Shown: positions 1 to 7,562 of the stretch, piece by piece | Numbering within the stretch: position 1 is the stretch's first letter | Layout of the letters: every line of letters begins with the position of its first letter | Origin: Massilia aurea | Lineage (GTDB): Bacteria; Pseudomonadota; Gammaproteobacteria; Burkholderiales; Burkholderiaceae_D | Reading direction: 5' to 3' | DNA: 64,000 nt | Assembly: GCF_014200505.1 (NCBI RefSeq) | Contig: NZ_JACHBX010000002.1 | Coordinates: forward strand, 682,001-746,000 | Translations under genes and position numbers: made by a program | The notes under the pieces: model-generated | Seen by the model: only the letters and a program-made list of their open reading frames with translations | Told to the model about the DNA's origin: nothing | Databases searched by the model: none

Positions 1-94
1 GCACCTTGAACTGGATGCGGGCGCGCGCAGCATTGCCCCAAGTCCAGAAATAGACAGCAAGAATGGCCAGCGTGGTCCAGGCGGTGAAGATCAT
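1..94 (-). CDS. Small membrane protein, N-terminal fragment (MAPEG-like?)
   Basis: Only the first 31 codons are inside the window; the gene continues to the left. It starts at the ATG read from 94 down, preceded by a good AAAGGA ribosome site. The visible peptide begins MIFTAWTTLAILAVYFWTWG, a hydrophobic helix followed by Asn-Ala-Ala-Arg-Ala-Arg, which resembles the first membrane segment of MAPEG-family proteins. Too little is present to assign a function. It is the last visible member of a minus-strand run that includes the DUF2520 gene. Confidence 0.6.
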   Translation of the reverse strand, partial: MIFTAWTTLAILAVYFWTWGNAARARIQFKV

Positions 95-134
95 GGTGTT
101 CCTTTGCGATGAGCGTCGTGAAACGTTGTGGTGA

Positions 135-968
135 TCAGGTGGCGCCGTGCTTGCGCCGCGCCAGGTCGGTCGTGGGCGGCACCAGCGCGCCGTACAGGCG
201 GCCCGTGGCCTCGTCCCAGTCCAGCAATGCCTGTTCCTGCCGCGCCACGGTGGCAAGGTCGCCACGCGCAATGGGGCCGCTGAGCGCTGCGGCAGGCCCG
301 AGGCGAAACACATTGGCCAGCGTCTCGGTAGCCAGCGGTTGCGCCAGTTCGCGCGCCACCGCTTCGGGAATCCCGGCGGCCTGGTAGGCGCGCAGCGCCG
401 CGTCGAGCACCGTGGTCAGGTAGTTCGACGCAAACACGGCCGCCGCGTGATAGACCGTCTTGGCCGCCCCGTCGATCGGCACGAGGCGCGCGCCGATGGT
501 CTCGAATGCGGGTCCGAGCAACGCCAGCGCTGCTGCATCACCCTCAATGCCGCAGAAGGTGCCGGCGAATTCGCGCGCCACCTGCTGTGGATCGGCAAAG
601 CTGCGGATCGGATGCACGCTGGCCACCAGTGCGCCGCCTGCACGCGCCGCCTGCAGCGCAGTCGATGCTTTCGCGCCGCTGCAGTGGAACATCACCGCGC
701 CAGTCAGGTCGTGCGTCTGCGCCAGCTGCGCAGCGACCGGCTCGATCTGATCGTCGCTCACCGCCAGCAACCAGACTTGCGCCGGGCGCAGCTGCGCAAC
801 ATCGGTGCAGGCGTGGCCAGCGCCGATGAACGCCACCGCCGCCTGCGCGCTGGCGGGCGAACGGGTCAGCACATCCTGCAGCGCGAACGCGCCGCTGGCG
901 GCGAACAGGCGCCCCAGCACGCGGCCGACATGGCCTGCGCCGACCAGGTTCAGCGTCGGGGTCAGCAT
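135..968 (-). CDS. DUF2520/Rossmann-like NAD(P)-binding protein
   Basis: A 277-residue protein with an N-terminal Rossmann fold: after the start MLTPTLNLVGAGHVGRVLG the dinucleotide motif is G10-A-G12-x-x-G15. The C-terminal half is the helical DUF2520 domain seen in proteins distantly related to F420-dependent NADP oxidoreductases and ketopantoate-reductase-like enzymes; the segment around VPIDGAAKTVYHAAAVFASN is typical of it. The true substrate of this family is not known to me. I chose the ATG at 968; an in-frame GTG three codons upstream is possible. The DUF924 gene ends only 10 bases upstream, so the two are probably co-transcribed. Confidence 0.85.
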   Translation of the reverse strand: MLTPTLNLVGAGHVGRVLGRLFAASGAFALQDVLTRSPASAQAAVAFIGAGHACTDVAQLRPAQVWLLAVSDDQIEPVAAQLAQTHDLTGAVMFHCSGAKASTALQAARAGGALVASVHPIRSFADPQQVAREFAGTFCGIEGDAAALALLGPAFETIGARLVPIDGAAKTVYHAAAVFASNYLTTVLDAALRAYQAAGIPEAVARELAQPLATETLANVFRLGPAAALSGPIARGDLATVARQEQALLDWDEATGRLYGALVPPTTDLARRKHGAT

Positions 969-978
969 CGATATCACG

Positions 979-1557
979 TCAGAAACCGGCGCCGGGCTGG
1001 CTCAGGTAGTCGAGTTCTTCGGGTGTCGAGGCGCGCCCCAGGATCGGATTACGGTGCGGGAAGCGGCCGAAGCGCGCAATCACGCCGCGGTGGCGGTGCG
1101 CGTAGTCGAGCACTTCGTCGAAGCCCTCGTGGTCGGCGGCCAGCGCGGTGAACTGGTCGACGGCGAGCTGCTGCATGCCGGCGTCTTCCGCATGCTCGAA
1201 CGGCATGTAGACGAACTGGCGCTCGATGGGTGCCAGCGCCATGTGCTCGCCGGCGTCGACCATCTGGCGCGCTGCGCTCAATGCCAGCACATCGCCGGCG
1301 AACGATTCCGGCGCGCCGCGATACACATTGCGTGTGAACTGGTCGAGCACCAGGATGCGCGCCAGCACGCCGCGCGCACCCTGCTCGTCCCACTCGCGCA
1401 AGCCGCCCGCAATCGCGTGCGTGATCGTCGTGCCGAAGCGTTCGCGGATGACGGCGTCAAACGCGGGATCCTTGCGGTACCACTCGGCGCGCGCCTTGCC
1501 ATGGTCAGGATGGGAAGCTGGCAGGAACCAGAAATCGAGAACTTCTTGTGCGTCCAT
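979..1557 (-). CDS. DUF924 family protein
   Basis: A 192-residue soluble protein that starts MDAQEVLDFWFLPASHPDHG, the standard opening of the DUF924 family (alpha-helical, TPR-like fold). Further family landmarks are the central segment LDQFTRNVYRGAP and the YMPFEHAED motif. Members are widespread in proteobacteria, and I know of no established biochemical role. Length is normal and the reading frame is intact. It lies directly upstream of the DUF2520 gene. Confidence 0.9.
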   Translation of the reverse strand: MDAQEVLDFWFLPASHPDHGKARAEWYRKDPAFDAVIRERFGTTITHAIAGGLREWDEQGARGVLARILVLDQFTRNVYRGAPESFAGDVLALSAARQMVDAGEHMALAPIERQFVYMPFEHAEDAGMQQLAVDQFTALAADHEGFDEVLDYAHRHRGVIARFGRFPHRNPILGRASTPEELDYLSQPGAGF

Positions 1558-1617
1558 GAATAAACCCCGTTGGTATTGTTATGGTGATGCAGTAGATTTT
1601 TATGCACTACAGCGTTA

Positions 1618-2358
1618 TCAATTGCGTGCGTGCGACAGCTGGAACGCTTCGACGCCCTCGGTGGCGCCCAGTTCGCGCGCCAGTTCCGACAACGGTGCGC
1701 CGGTCTTGCGTGACAGCGCCAGCGCCACGAAGCGCCATTCCTGGCGCCCATCGTCACTGCTGATGGTGAGCGAACTGCCGGCGATTTCATAGCCACGCGA
1801 CAGCGCCAGTTCGCGGATCGCCGCTTCGCGCGGCAGGAACTCAGGCCGAAAACGCATCCGCACCGCCACCGCGTGGCGCGACGGCAGCAGCGTCTCCAGG
1901 CGGTTCAGGTAAATCATGATCATCGACGCCAGAAAGGCCAGCCCCATCGCGGCCAGATAAAAGCCGATGCCGACCAGGATGCCGATGACCGACGAGGTCC
2001 AGATCGACGCGGCCGTCGTCAGGCCGCTGATATTGAAGCCTTCGCGCATGATGACGCCGGCGCCGAGAAAGCCGATGCCGGTGACCACGCCCTGGATGAT
2101 CCGGGTCGGATCGACGGCGACCATGCCCGCATGGCCGCCGTACCAGATCTCGGGGTAGCCCGCGAGGATCGTCAGCGCTGCCGACGCCATGCACACGAGG
2201 CCATACGTGCGCATCCCGGCCGCGCGCCCATGGTAGGCGCGCTCGTAGCCGACCAGGAGCCCGAGCAGCAAGGCCCCGAGCAGATGCAGCAGGATCAGGC
2301 CATTGGTGAACAATTCCCGGCCGGACCAGTAGGCCGAGAGCAGGTCGCGTTCCGTCAT
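1618..2358 (-). CDS. MgtC/SapB family membrane protein
   Basis: A 246-residue protein with an N-terminal MgtC/SapB domain of about 150 residues containing several hydrophobic helices. The family signature is LLGLLVGYERAYHGRAAGMR near residues 31-50, with the conserved Arg and Gly residues. The C-terminal third is a soluble ACT-like extension. MgtC proteins act in the inner membrane and have been linked to growth in low magnesium and to modulation of ATP synthase in pathogens; which role applies here cannot be told. It sits downstream of a small hypothetical gene and the aminopeptidase P gene on the same strand. Confidence 0.88.
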   Translation of the reverse strand: MTERDLLSAYWSGRELFTNGLILLHLLGALLLGLLVGYERAYHGRAAGMRTYGLVCMASAALTILAGYPEIWYGGHAGMVAVDPTRIIQGVVTGIGFLGAGVIMREGFNISGLTTAASIWTSSVIGILVGIGFYLAAMGLAFLASMIMIYLNRLETLLPSRHAVAVRMRFRPEFLPREAAIRELALSRGYEIAGSSLTISSDDGRQEWRFVALALSRKTGAPLSELARELGATEGVEAFQLSHARN

Positions 2359-2382
2359 GCGCGTGTCAGCGTGTGGGCGCGC

Positions 2383-2649
2383 TCAGGCCGGCGGCTTCTT
2401 GCGCACCAGCTGCTTTTCGAACGCGATGTCGTTCTTGCTCATGCGCGGTTGCTCCTGCGGCCCCAGGCCCTTGACGAAGGTGACGAAGTCGTCGAGCTCC
2501 ATCGGTGCGCACAGCGGCGGGCTGCCGGGCGCTTCGGACAGGTAGAAGTGGCCATCGCCGGTGCGCGCCATCGAGTACAGCGGATTACCGGTGCGCTGCT
2601 TGAGACGGTCGACCGCGCTGCTGGCGCGTGTGGAACGGGAACTTGCCAT
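2383..2649 (-). CDS. Small conserved hypothetical protein
   Basis: An 88-residue protein with no recognised domain. The N-terminus is Ser/Arg rich (MASSRSTRASSAVDRLKQRT) and is followed by a short folded-looking part (NPLYSMARTGDGHFYLSEAP) and a Lys/Arg-rich tail. Its ATG overlaps the last bases of the upstream aminopeptidase gene (TGACATG arrangement), so translation is probably coupled. The tight spacing and intact frame make it a likely real gene; function unknown. Confidence 0.7.
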   Translation of the reverse strand: MASSRSTRASSAVDRLKQRTGNPLYSMARTGDGHFYLSEAPGSPPLCAPMELDDFVTFVKGLGPQEQPRMSKNDIAFEKQLVRKKPPA

Positions 2650-2650
2650 G

Positions 2651-4492
2651 TCAGATTGCCTCCGTGCGCAGCATGAGCCACTCGAACGCGGCGCCTTCGA
2701 CGTGGGGCGTCAGGCGCGCACGCACGGTGGCGTGGTAGTCGTTGAGCCAGACGATTTCGTCAGGGCGCAGCAGCGAACGATCGAGGCAGCGGGTGTCGAT
2801 CGGGCACAGGGTGAGCGTCTCGAAGGCCAGGTATTCGCCGAATTCGGTCTTGTTCGCGGCGACATTGAGCACCAGGTTTTCGATACGGATGCCCCAGCGG
2901 CCCGGGCGATAGATGCCTGGCTCGATCGACGTGATCATGCCCGGCTCCATCGCGGTATGCTGGTCCGGCGGCACGGCCGGCGAAATCGTCTGCGGACCTT
3001 CGTGCACGTTCAGGAAGTAGCCGACGCCATGGCCGGTGCCGTGGCCGTAGTCGATGCCGGCGGCCCAGATCGGGGCGCGTGCGATCGCGTCGAGCAGCGG
3101 TGCGCGGGTGCCGCGCGGGAAGTGGGCGCTCGACAGCGCGATCAGGCCTTTCAGCACCAGCGTGTAGTCGCGCCGCTGGTCGGCGCTTGGCGTGCCGACC
3201 GGGATCACGCGCGTGATGTCGGTGGTGCCGCCCAGGTACTGGCCTCCCGAGTCGATCAGCAGCAGGCCGTCGCCTTCGATCGTGGCGCAGGTGGCGGCTT
3301 CAGCGCGGTAATGCATGATCGCGCCATTGCTGTTGAAGCCCGCGATGGTCGAGAAACTCGCGCTGACGAAGTTCGGGCGGCGCGCGCGGGCAGCGGTGAT
3401 GCGCGTGTCGATGTCGACTTCGTTGATTGCACTACGGTTTGCGTCCGCCAGCAGCGGCTCGAGCGCGGCGAAGAATTCGCACAGCGCGGCGCCGTCCTGC
3501 TCCATCGTGGCGCGCACGTTGACGGCCTCGCTATCGAGCTTGCGCGACTTGGCGAACGTGGTGGGGTTGATCGCCTCGACCACGTTCACGCCACTGGCCA
3601 CGCTCGCGCGCATGCCGGCCGTGACGCGGCGCGGATCGAGCAGCAGCGTCGCGCCTTCCGGCAGCGCTTCGAGCGCATGCACGGCGTTTTCGTATGGCGC
3701 CAGGTGCACGTCGTCGGCTTCCAGGCGCGCGCGCACCTCAGCCGGCACCTTGCCGTCACCAACGAACAGCGTGGCGTCGCCACGGCCAATCAGCGCATGG
3801 GCCAGGAACACGGGATTGAAGCTGACGTCGGCGCCGCGCAGGTTGAACAGGTAGGCGATGTCGTCGAGCGTCGAGACGAAATGGAAGCCGGCACCATGCG
3901 CTTCCATCGCCGCGCGCGTGGACTGCAGCTTGTCGGCGCGGGTGACGGTGGCAAACGGCGGCAGGTGCTCGAACACGGCGTCGGCCGGCAGCGCCGGGCG
4001 CTCGGTCCACACATCGTCCAGCAGGTCGAGATCGGTGCGCAGCACGATGCCCCTGGCCTGCAACGCGTCGGCCAGCAGGCGTGCACCGGCCAGGCCCAGC
4101 ACGCGCGCATCGACGGCGGCGGTCTGGCCGGCGGCCAGGTTGGCGGCGAGCCAGTCGACGTGCAGCTGACTGGCCGCGCCCGGAATCTTCATCAGCGCGA
4201 TCTCGGTGCCGGCCAGTTCGGTGTCGGCCTGCGTGAAGTAGCGGCCATCGGTCCAGACACCGGCAAATTTCGCGGTGGCGATGAAGGTGCCGACCGAGCC
4301 CGTGAAGCCGGACAGCCATTCACGGCCCTTCCAGTGACCGGGCAGGTATTCCGACAGGTGCGGATCGCTCGACGGCACGATGACGGCGTCGATGCCGTGG
4401 CGCGCCATGGCGGCGCGCAGTTGCGCGAGCCGGTCGGCGCGGAGGGTCTGGGAATCGAGGGAAGTGCGGTCTTGTTCGGTGGCTGCGGACAT
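2651..4492 (-). CDS. Xaa-Pro aminopeptidase, M24B family
   Basis: A 613-residue long-form aminopeptidase P that removes an N-terminal residue next to proline. It has two N-terminal creatinase-like domains (about residues 15-310) and a C-terminal pita-bread catalytic domain. The metal ligands are visible in order: Asp in LLLIDSGGQYLGGTTD, a second Asp in the same block, His in the YGHGTGHGVG block, Glu in SIEPGIY and Glu in RIENLV. The frame stays open far upstream over the divergent phosphoribosyltransferase gene, but homology begins after the ATG at 4492 (MSAATEQDRTSLDSQTLRAD). It is transcribed divergently from that gene with about 144 bases between them. Confidence 0.93.
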   Translation of the reverse strand: MSAATEQDRTSLDSQTLRADRLAQLRAAMARHGIDAVIVPSSDPHLSEYLPGHWKGREWLSGFTGSVGTFIATAKFAGVWTDGRYFTQADTELAGTEIALMKIPGAASQLHVDWLAANLAAGQTAAVDARVLGLAGARLLADALQARGIVLRTDLDLLDDVWTERPALPADAVFEHLPPFATVTRADKLQSTRAAMEAHGAGFHFVSTLDDIAYLFNLRGADVSFNPVFLAHALIGRGDATLFVGDGKVPAEVRARLEADDVHLAPYENAVHALEALPEGATLLLDPRRVTAGMRASVASGVNVVEAINPTTFAKSRKLDSEAVNVRATMEQDGAALCEFFAALEPLLADANRSAINEVDIDTRITAARARRPNFVSASFSTIAGFNSNGAIMHYRAEAATCATIEGDGLLLIDSGGQYLGGTTDITRVIPVGTPSADQRRDYTLVLKGLIALSSAHFPRGTRAPLLDAIARAPIWAAGIDYGHGTGHGVGYFLNVHEGPQTISPAVPPDQHTAMEPGMITSIEPGIYRPGRWGIRIENLVLNVAANKTEFGEYLAFETLTLCPIDTRCLDRSLLRPDEIVWLNDYHATVRARLTPHVEGAAFEWLMLRTEAI

Positions 4493-4636
4493 GGGCGAAG
4501 GCGTCGATTTGTTTTCCAAGCTGCGTATGATACGCCCCATTTGGCGTCGCCGACATACGCGGGGCGCCCCAACCGGAACACCCTCCAGCCCGGGGATCAC
4601 GCATAATGGCGCGGCATCCACCAGACATAGAGACCC

Positions 4637-5236
4637 ATGCTCGATTTTCATCATGAGCGCGCCCGCGCGCTGTTGGCGAACGCCACGCAGATCGTCACTC
4701 CGACTGAAGTCCAGGCCGCTGTTACCAGCGTCGCCGACCAGCTCAATGCGCGCTTTGCTGCGCCGGGCGCCACCGAATTTCCGCTCGTGCTGGGCGTGAT
4801 GGGCGGCGCGGTCGTGTTCACCGGCACCCTGCTGCCGCAACTGGCCTTCCCGCTCGACTTCGACTACATCCACGTGAGCCGCTACGGCGACGATGACCGT
4901 GGCGGCGAACTGGTGTGGAAAGTGATCCCGCGCCAGAACGTGGCGGGTCGCACGATTTTGCTGGTCGACGACATCCTCGACGAAGGCGAGACGCTGGCCC
5001 ACGTCAAGCAGCGCCTGCTGGACATGGGCGCGGCCGAAGTGATGGTCGTGGTGTTTGCCGACAAGGACCTGGGCCGCGCCAAGCCGATCACGGCCGACCT
5101 GATCGGCTTGAGCTTGCCGAACAAGTTCGTCGTCGGCTTCGGGATGGACGTGTACGGCTACTGGCGCAACCTGCCGGGACTGTGGACGATCCGGCCCGAG
5201 GATTTGAAACAGGCAGCACCCGAATTGGCAGGCTGA
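4637..5236 (+). CDS. Hypoxanthine-guanine phosphoribosyltransferase family protein
   Basis: A 199-residue type I phosphoribosyltransferase. The PRPP-binding loop is ILLVDDILDEGETLAHVK near residues 110-127, with the paired Asp residues and the following Asp-Glu-Gly-Glu-Thr. The GVMGGAVVFTG segment forms the earlier substrate loop. Close relatives are annotated as hypoxanthine-guanine phosphoribosyltransferases of purine salvage; the sequence alone does not settle the base specificity. The ribosome site is weak. It faces away from the aminopeptidase gene and is followed by a repeat-rich intergenic region. Confidence 0.85.
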   Translation: MLDFHHERARALLANATQIVTPTEVQAAVTSVADQLNARFAAPGATEFPLVLGVMGGAVVFTGTLLPQLAFPLDFDYIHVSRYGDDDRGGELVWKVIPRQNVAGRTILLVDDILDEGETLAHVKQRLLDMGAAEVMVVVFADKDLGRAKPITADLIGLSLPNKFVVGFGMDVYGYWRNLPGLWTIRPEDLKQAAPELAG

Positions 5237-5279
5237 GCCGGACCGTGTCGGTGTCGGTGCTGATGCCTGTGACGATGCC

Positions 5280-5392
5280 GTAGGGTGGAAGGCTACGCCT
5301 TCCACGCGTTCAACCAACGGCTTCCCTTCGCTACGACAAACCTCTGCGCCAACCTGGTTTGAACGCGTGGACGGGGAACCCGTCCACCCTAC
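5280..5392. repeat. Long imperfect inverted repeat, intergenic palindrome
   Basis: Two arms of about 37 bases face each other: the left arm 5280-5316 starts GTAGGGTGGAAGG and contains ACGCGTTCAA; the right arm 5355-5392 contains TTGAACGCGTGGACGG and ends CCGTCCACCCTAC. Each arm also carries a smaller internal hairpin. The layout is that of a dispersed palindromic intergenic element; only one copy is in this window. It lies just after the phosphoribosyltransferase gene and could act as its transcription stop, although no T tract follows. Confidence 0.75.
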
Positions 5393-5394
5393 GC

Positions 5395-5631
5395 GCGAGG
5401 CGGTCGTACGCCACCATGTATTTATAACACGAGGCGCGCGTACGCCACCATGTCTTTATAACGCGAGGCGCGCGTACGCCACCATGTATTCATGACGCGA
5501 GGCGCGCGTACCCCACCATGTATTCATGACGCGAGGCGCGCGCGTGCCACCATGTGTTGATAGCACGCGGCGAGCGCGTGTCCCATCTATTTAAAGCGCG
5601 AGGCGCGCGCGCGCCGCCATGTATTCCGCGG
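5395..5631. repeat. 34-bp tandem repeat, seven copies, running into the next gene
   Basis: Seven consecutive copies of a unit close to GCGAGGCGCGCGTACGCCAC plus CATGTATTCATGAC begin at 5395, 5429, 5463, 5497, 5531, 5565 and 5598. All are 34 bases long except the sixth, which is 33. The last copy and most of the sixth lie inside the 3' end of the nitronate monooxygenase gene, whose stop codon is at 5591-5593 in the sixth copy. The units are contiguous with no unique spacers, so this is a minisatellite and not a CRISPR array. Confidence 0.9.
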
Positions 5632-6544
5632 TCAAGCGCGCGACCATGTCGGCCACCGTCGGCACGTCGTCCATCAGGCCGACACCCTGCCCTGCGCCCC
5701 AGATGTCGCGCCAGGCCTTGGCGCTGCCCGAACCAAAGCTCATCTTGCTCTTGTCCGATTCGGGCAGGTTGTCCGGGTCCAGCCCGGCCGCGACGATCGA
5801 TTTTTTCAGGTAGTTGCCATGCACGCCCGTAAACAGGTTCGTGTAGACGACGTCGGCTGCCGTCGATTCGACGATCGCATCGCGGTAGTCGTCGCTGACG
5901 TTCGATTCCTTCGTCGCCAGCCAGCGCGAACCGATGTAGGCAAAGTCGGCGCCCATCGCCTGCGCGGCCAGGATTGCGTCGCCCGTGGCAATCGAGCCGG
6001 ACAGCGCGATCGGGCCCTTGAACATCTTGCGGATTTCGCCCACCAGCGCGAACGGCGACAGCGCGCCTGCATGACCACCAGCGCCAGCGGCCACCAGGAT
6101 CAGGCCATCGACGCCCGCTTCCAGCGCCTTTTCGGCGTGGCGGATCGAGACGATATCGTGCAGCACGATGCCGCCATACGAATGCACGGCGTCCATCATC
6201 TCGCGCGGCGGTGCGCGCAGCGACGAAATGATGATCGGTATCTGGTGCTTGACGCAGACTTCGACGTCATGCGCCAGGCGGTCATTCGACTGGTGCACGA
6301 TCTGGTTGACGGCGATCGGGCCGACCTTCTTGCCCGGATTGGCCGCGGCGTAGTCGGCCAGTTCGCGCTGCAGGTCGGTCAGCCAGACGTCGAGCATCTC
6401 GGCCGGCCGGGCATTGAGTGCCGGGAACGAGCCGACGATGCCGGCCTTGCACTGGGCTGCCACCAGCGCGGGGCCGCTGGCAATGAACATCGGCGAAGCG
6501 ATGACAGGAAGGGACAGGTTTTGCAGCGCGGCGGGCATCGTCAT
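5591..6544 (-). CDS. Nitronate monooxygenase family flavoprotein
   Basis: A 317-residue TIM-barrel FMN enzyme of the nitronate monooxygenase/2-nitropropane dioxygenase family. Landmarks are the N-terminal PVIASPMFIASGP strand, the central GVDGLILVAAGAGGHAG phosphate-binding loop with the likely catalytic His, ALSGSIATGDAI, and GADFAYIGSRWLATKES. Such enzymes oxidise alkyl nitronates, but many relatives are enoyl-reductase-like or have unknown substrates. The start is the ATG at 6544. The last residues (EYMAARARLAL) are encoded by sequence that is part of the adjacent 34-bp tandem repeat, so the C-terminus has probably been reshaped by it. Confidence 0.9.
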   Translation of the reverse strand: MTMPAALQNLSLPVIASPMFIASGPALVAAQCKAGIVGSFPALNARPAEMLDVWLTDLQRELADYAAANPGKKVGPIAVNQIVHQSNDRLAHDVEVCVKHQIPIIISSLRAPPREMMDAVHSYGGIVLHDIVSIRHAEKALEAGVDGLILVAAGAGGHAGALSPFALVGEIRKMFKGPIALSGSIATGDAILAAQAMGADFAYIGSRWLATKESNVSDDYRDAIVESTAADVVYTNLFTGVHGNYLKKSIVAAGLDPDNLPESDKSKMSFGSGSAKAWRDIWGAGQGVGLMDDVPTVADMVARLTAEYMAARARLAL

Positions 6545-6632
6545 GGAAGCTCTCGGTGGTGGATGGAGGATGGGCCTGATTATAGCCCTGAAAAAAGTAC
6601 GACCGTGCTAGATTCCTGCCTCTAAACGATCG

Positions 6633-6827
6633 CTACTGCCAGTCGATCTCGCCCTCGCGGCGCCGGATCTCGGCCCAGATCGCGCGTTTGGCATCATCCG
6701 TGGCCGTGCCCCAGGCGACGATTTCATCGATGGTGCGCAGGCAGCCCTGGCACAAGCCCGTCTCGGGGACCATCTGGCAGATATTGATACAAGGCGACGG
6801 TACAGGGGTTTGCAGTTCGGGAGCCAT
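6633..6827 (-). CDS. DUF1289 domain-containing small protein
   Basis: A 64-residue protein of the DUF1289 family. The signature is four conserved cysteines in SPCINICQM and GLCQGCLRTIDEI, followed by the W-x-x-A region (VAWGTATDDAKRAIWAEIRR). The Cys pattern suggests a small metal or Fe-S site, but no function has been shown to my knowledge. The frame opens further upstream, but family members begin near MAPELQTPVPSPC, so the ATG at 6827 is chosen. Confidence 0.85.
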   Translation of the reverse strand: MAPELQTPVPSPCINICQMVPETGLCQGCLRTIDEIVAWGTATDDAKRAIWAEIRRREGEIDWQ

Positions 6828-6938
6828 CGTTCGCAGTGGTGGAAAATAAAGTGGCATTATCGCGCGGCTGGCAGTCCAGCGCCGCGTGTTGCCTGTCTTT
6901 TACTATACTGGGGCAACGCGACTTTGCACGAGGTGCCC

Positions 6939-7418
6939 ATGAAATTACGCTCTGTTTTGCTGGCTGGCCTGTTCGGCGTGTCCACGACCGCCTTTGGCCA
7001 GATCCTCTCTCCCGACGGCTACGGCAAGATCGGATTCGGCCAGCGGCTGAGCGCCGTCGAGCGCCAGCTGGGCCAGCGCGCCGCGCCGCGCCCGGCCGAC
7101 CCGGCCTGTTCGATGGTGACCTTCAAACGGTATCCCGATGTGCGCTTCATGGTTGAAAACGGCGTGATCACGCGCGCGGACGCCAACCGGATCGTGCGCA
7201 ACAGCGCCGGTATCACGGCGCGCATGTCGGTCAAGGAGGCGCAGCGCCATCGTCCGGCATTGCAGGTCGGGCCACACAAATATGACGAAAACGGCCAGTA
7301 CCTGACGCTCGCACAGGGCAAGGACAAGGCGCTGATCTTTGAAGCGAGCAAGGGCAAGCTGCAACGCATGCGTGCGGGCATCAAACCGGCCGTGGAATAC
7401 GTGGAAACCTGCGGTTGA
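6939..7418 (+). CDS. Secreted hypothetical protein
   Basis: A 159-residue protein with a clear Sec signal peptide (MKLRSVLLAGLFGVSTTAFG then Gln), so it is periplasmic or outer-membrane facing. The mature part starts ILSPDGYGKIGFGQRLSAVE and contains two cysteines far apart (DPACSMV and VETCG at the C-terminus) that could form a disulfide. The pattern GKIGFGQ, then a Cys, then FMVENGVITRAD resembles small proteobacterial periplasmic proteins of unknown role. The start is set by the signal peptide and a GAGGTG ribosome site; the upstream extension is not coding-like. Confidence 0.75.
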   Translation: MKLRSVLLAGLFGVSTTAFGQILSPDGYGKIGFGQRLSAVERQLGQRAAPRPADPACSMVTFKRYPDVRFMVENGVITRADANRIVRNSAGITARMSVKEAQRHRPALQVGPHKYDENGQYLTLAQGKDKALIFEASKGKLQRMRAGIKPAVEYVETCG

Positions 7419-7436
7419 GCATGCGTTGGCGCTTGA

Positions 7437-7457
7437 TGTGATCACATAGATCAATGT
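7437..7457. promoter_or_regulatory. Possible CRP/FNR-type palindrome
   Basis: The sequence TGATGTGATCACATAGATCA contains a perfect TGTGATCACA core and TTGAT/ATCAA-like outer half sites. This is the kind of dyad bound by CRP/FNR-superfamily regulators. It lies about 110 bases upstream of the esterase gene that begins at 7563. Assignment to a specific regulator is not possible from the site alone. Confidence 0.4.
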
Positions 7458-7562
7458 TCCGTATCTAACGCAGCAGCATATATACGGGCCGTTCGGCAAC
7501 GCTGGCAAGGTTCGTGTAAGCTCATGGCCTGAAATTGGTGCAGTGCACAAAAAAGGAATGCC

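Noticed and set aside
2561-4606. A 681-codon open frame antisense to the aminopeptidase gene
   Set aside because: The same shadow effect; the M24 active-site residues prove the minus strand is the coding one.
4493-5317. Upstream extension of the aminopeptidase frame over the phosphoribosyltransferase gene
   Set aside because: Homology begins at the ATG at 4492 and the extension is the shadow of a divergent gene.
5395-5631. CRISPR array
   Set aside because: The 34-base units are contiguous with no unique spacers, and no cas gene is near.
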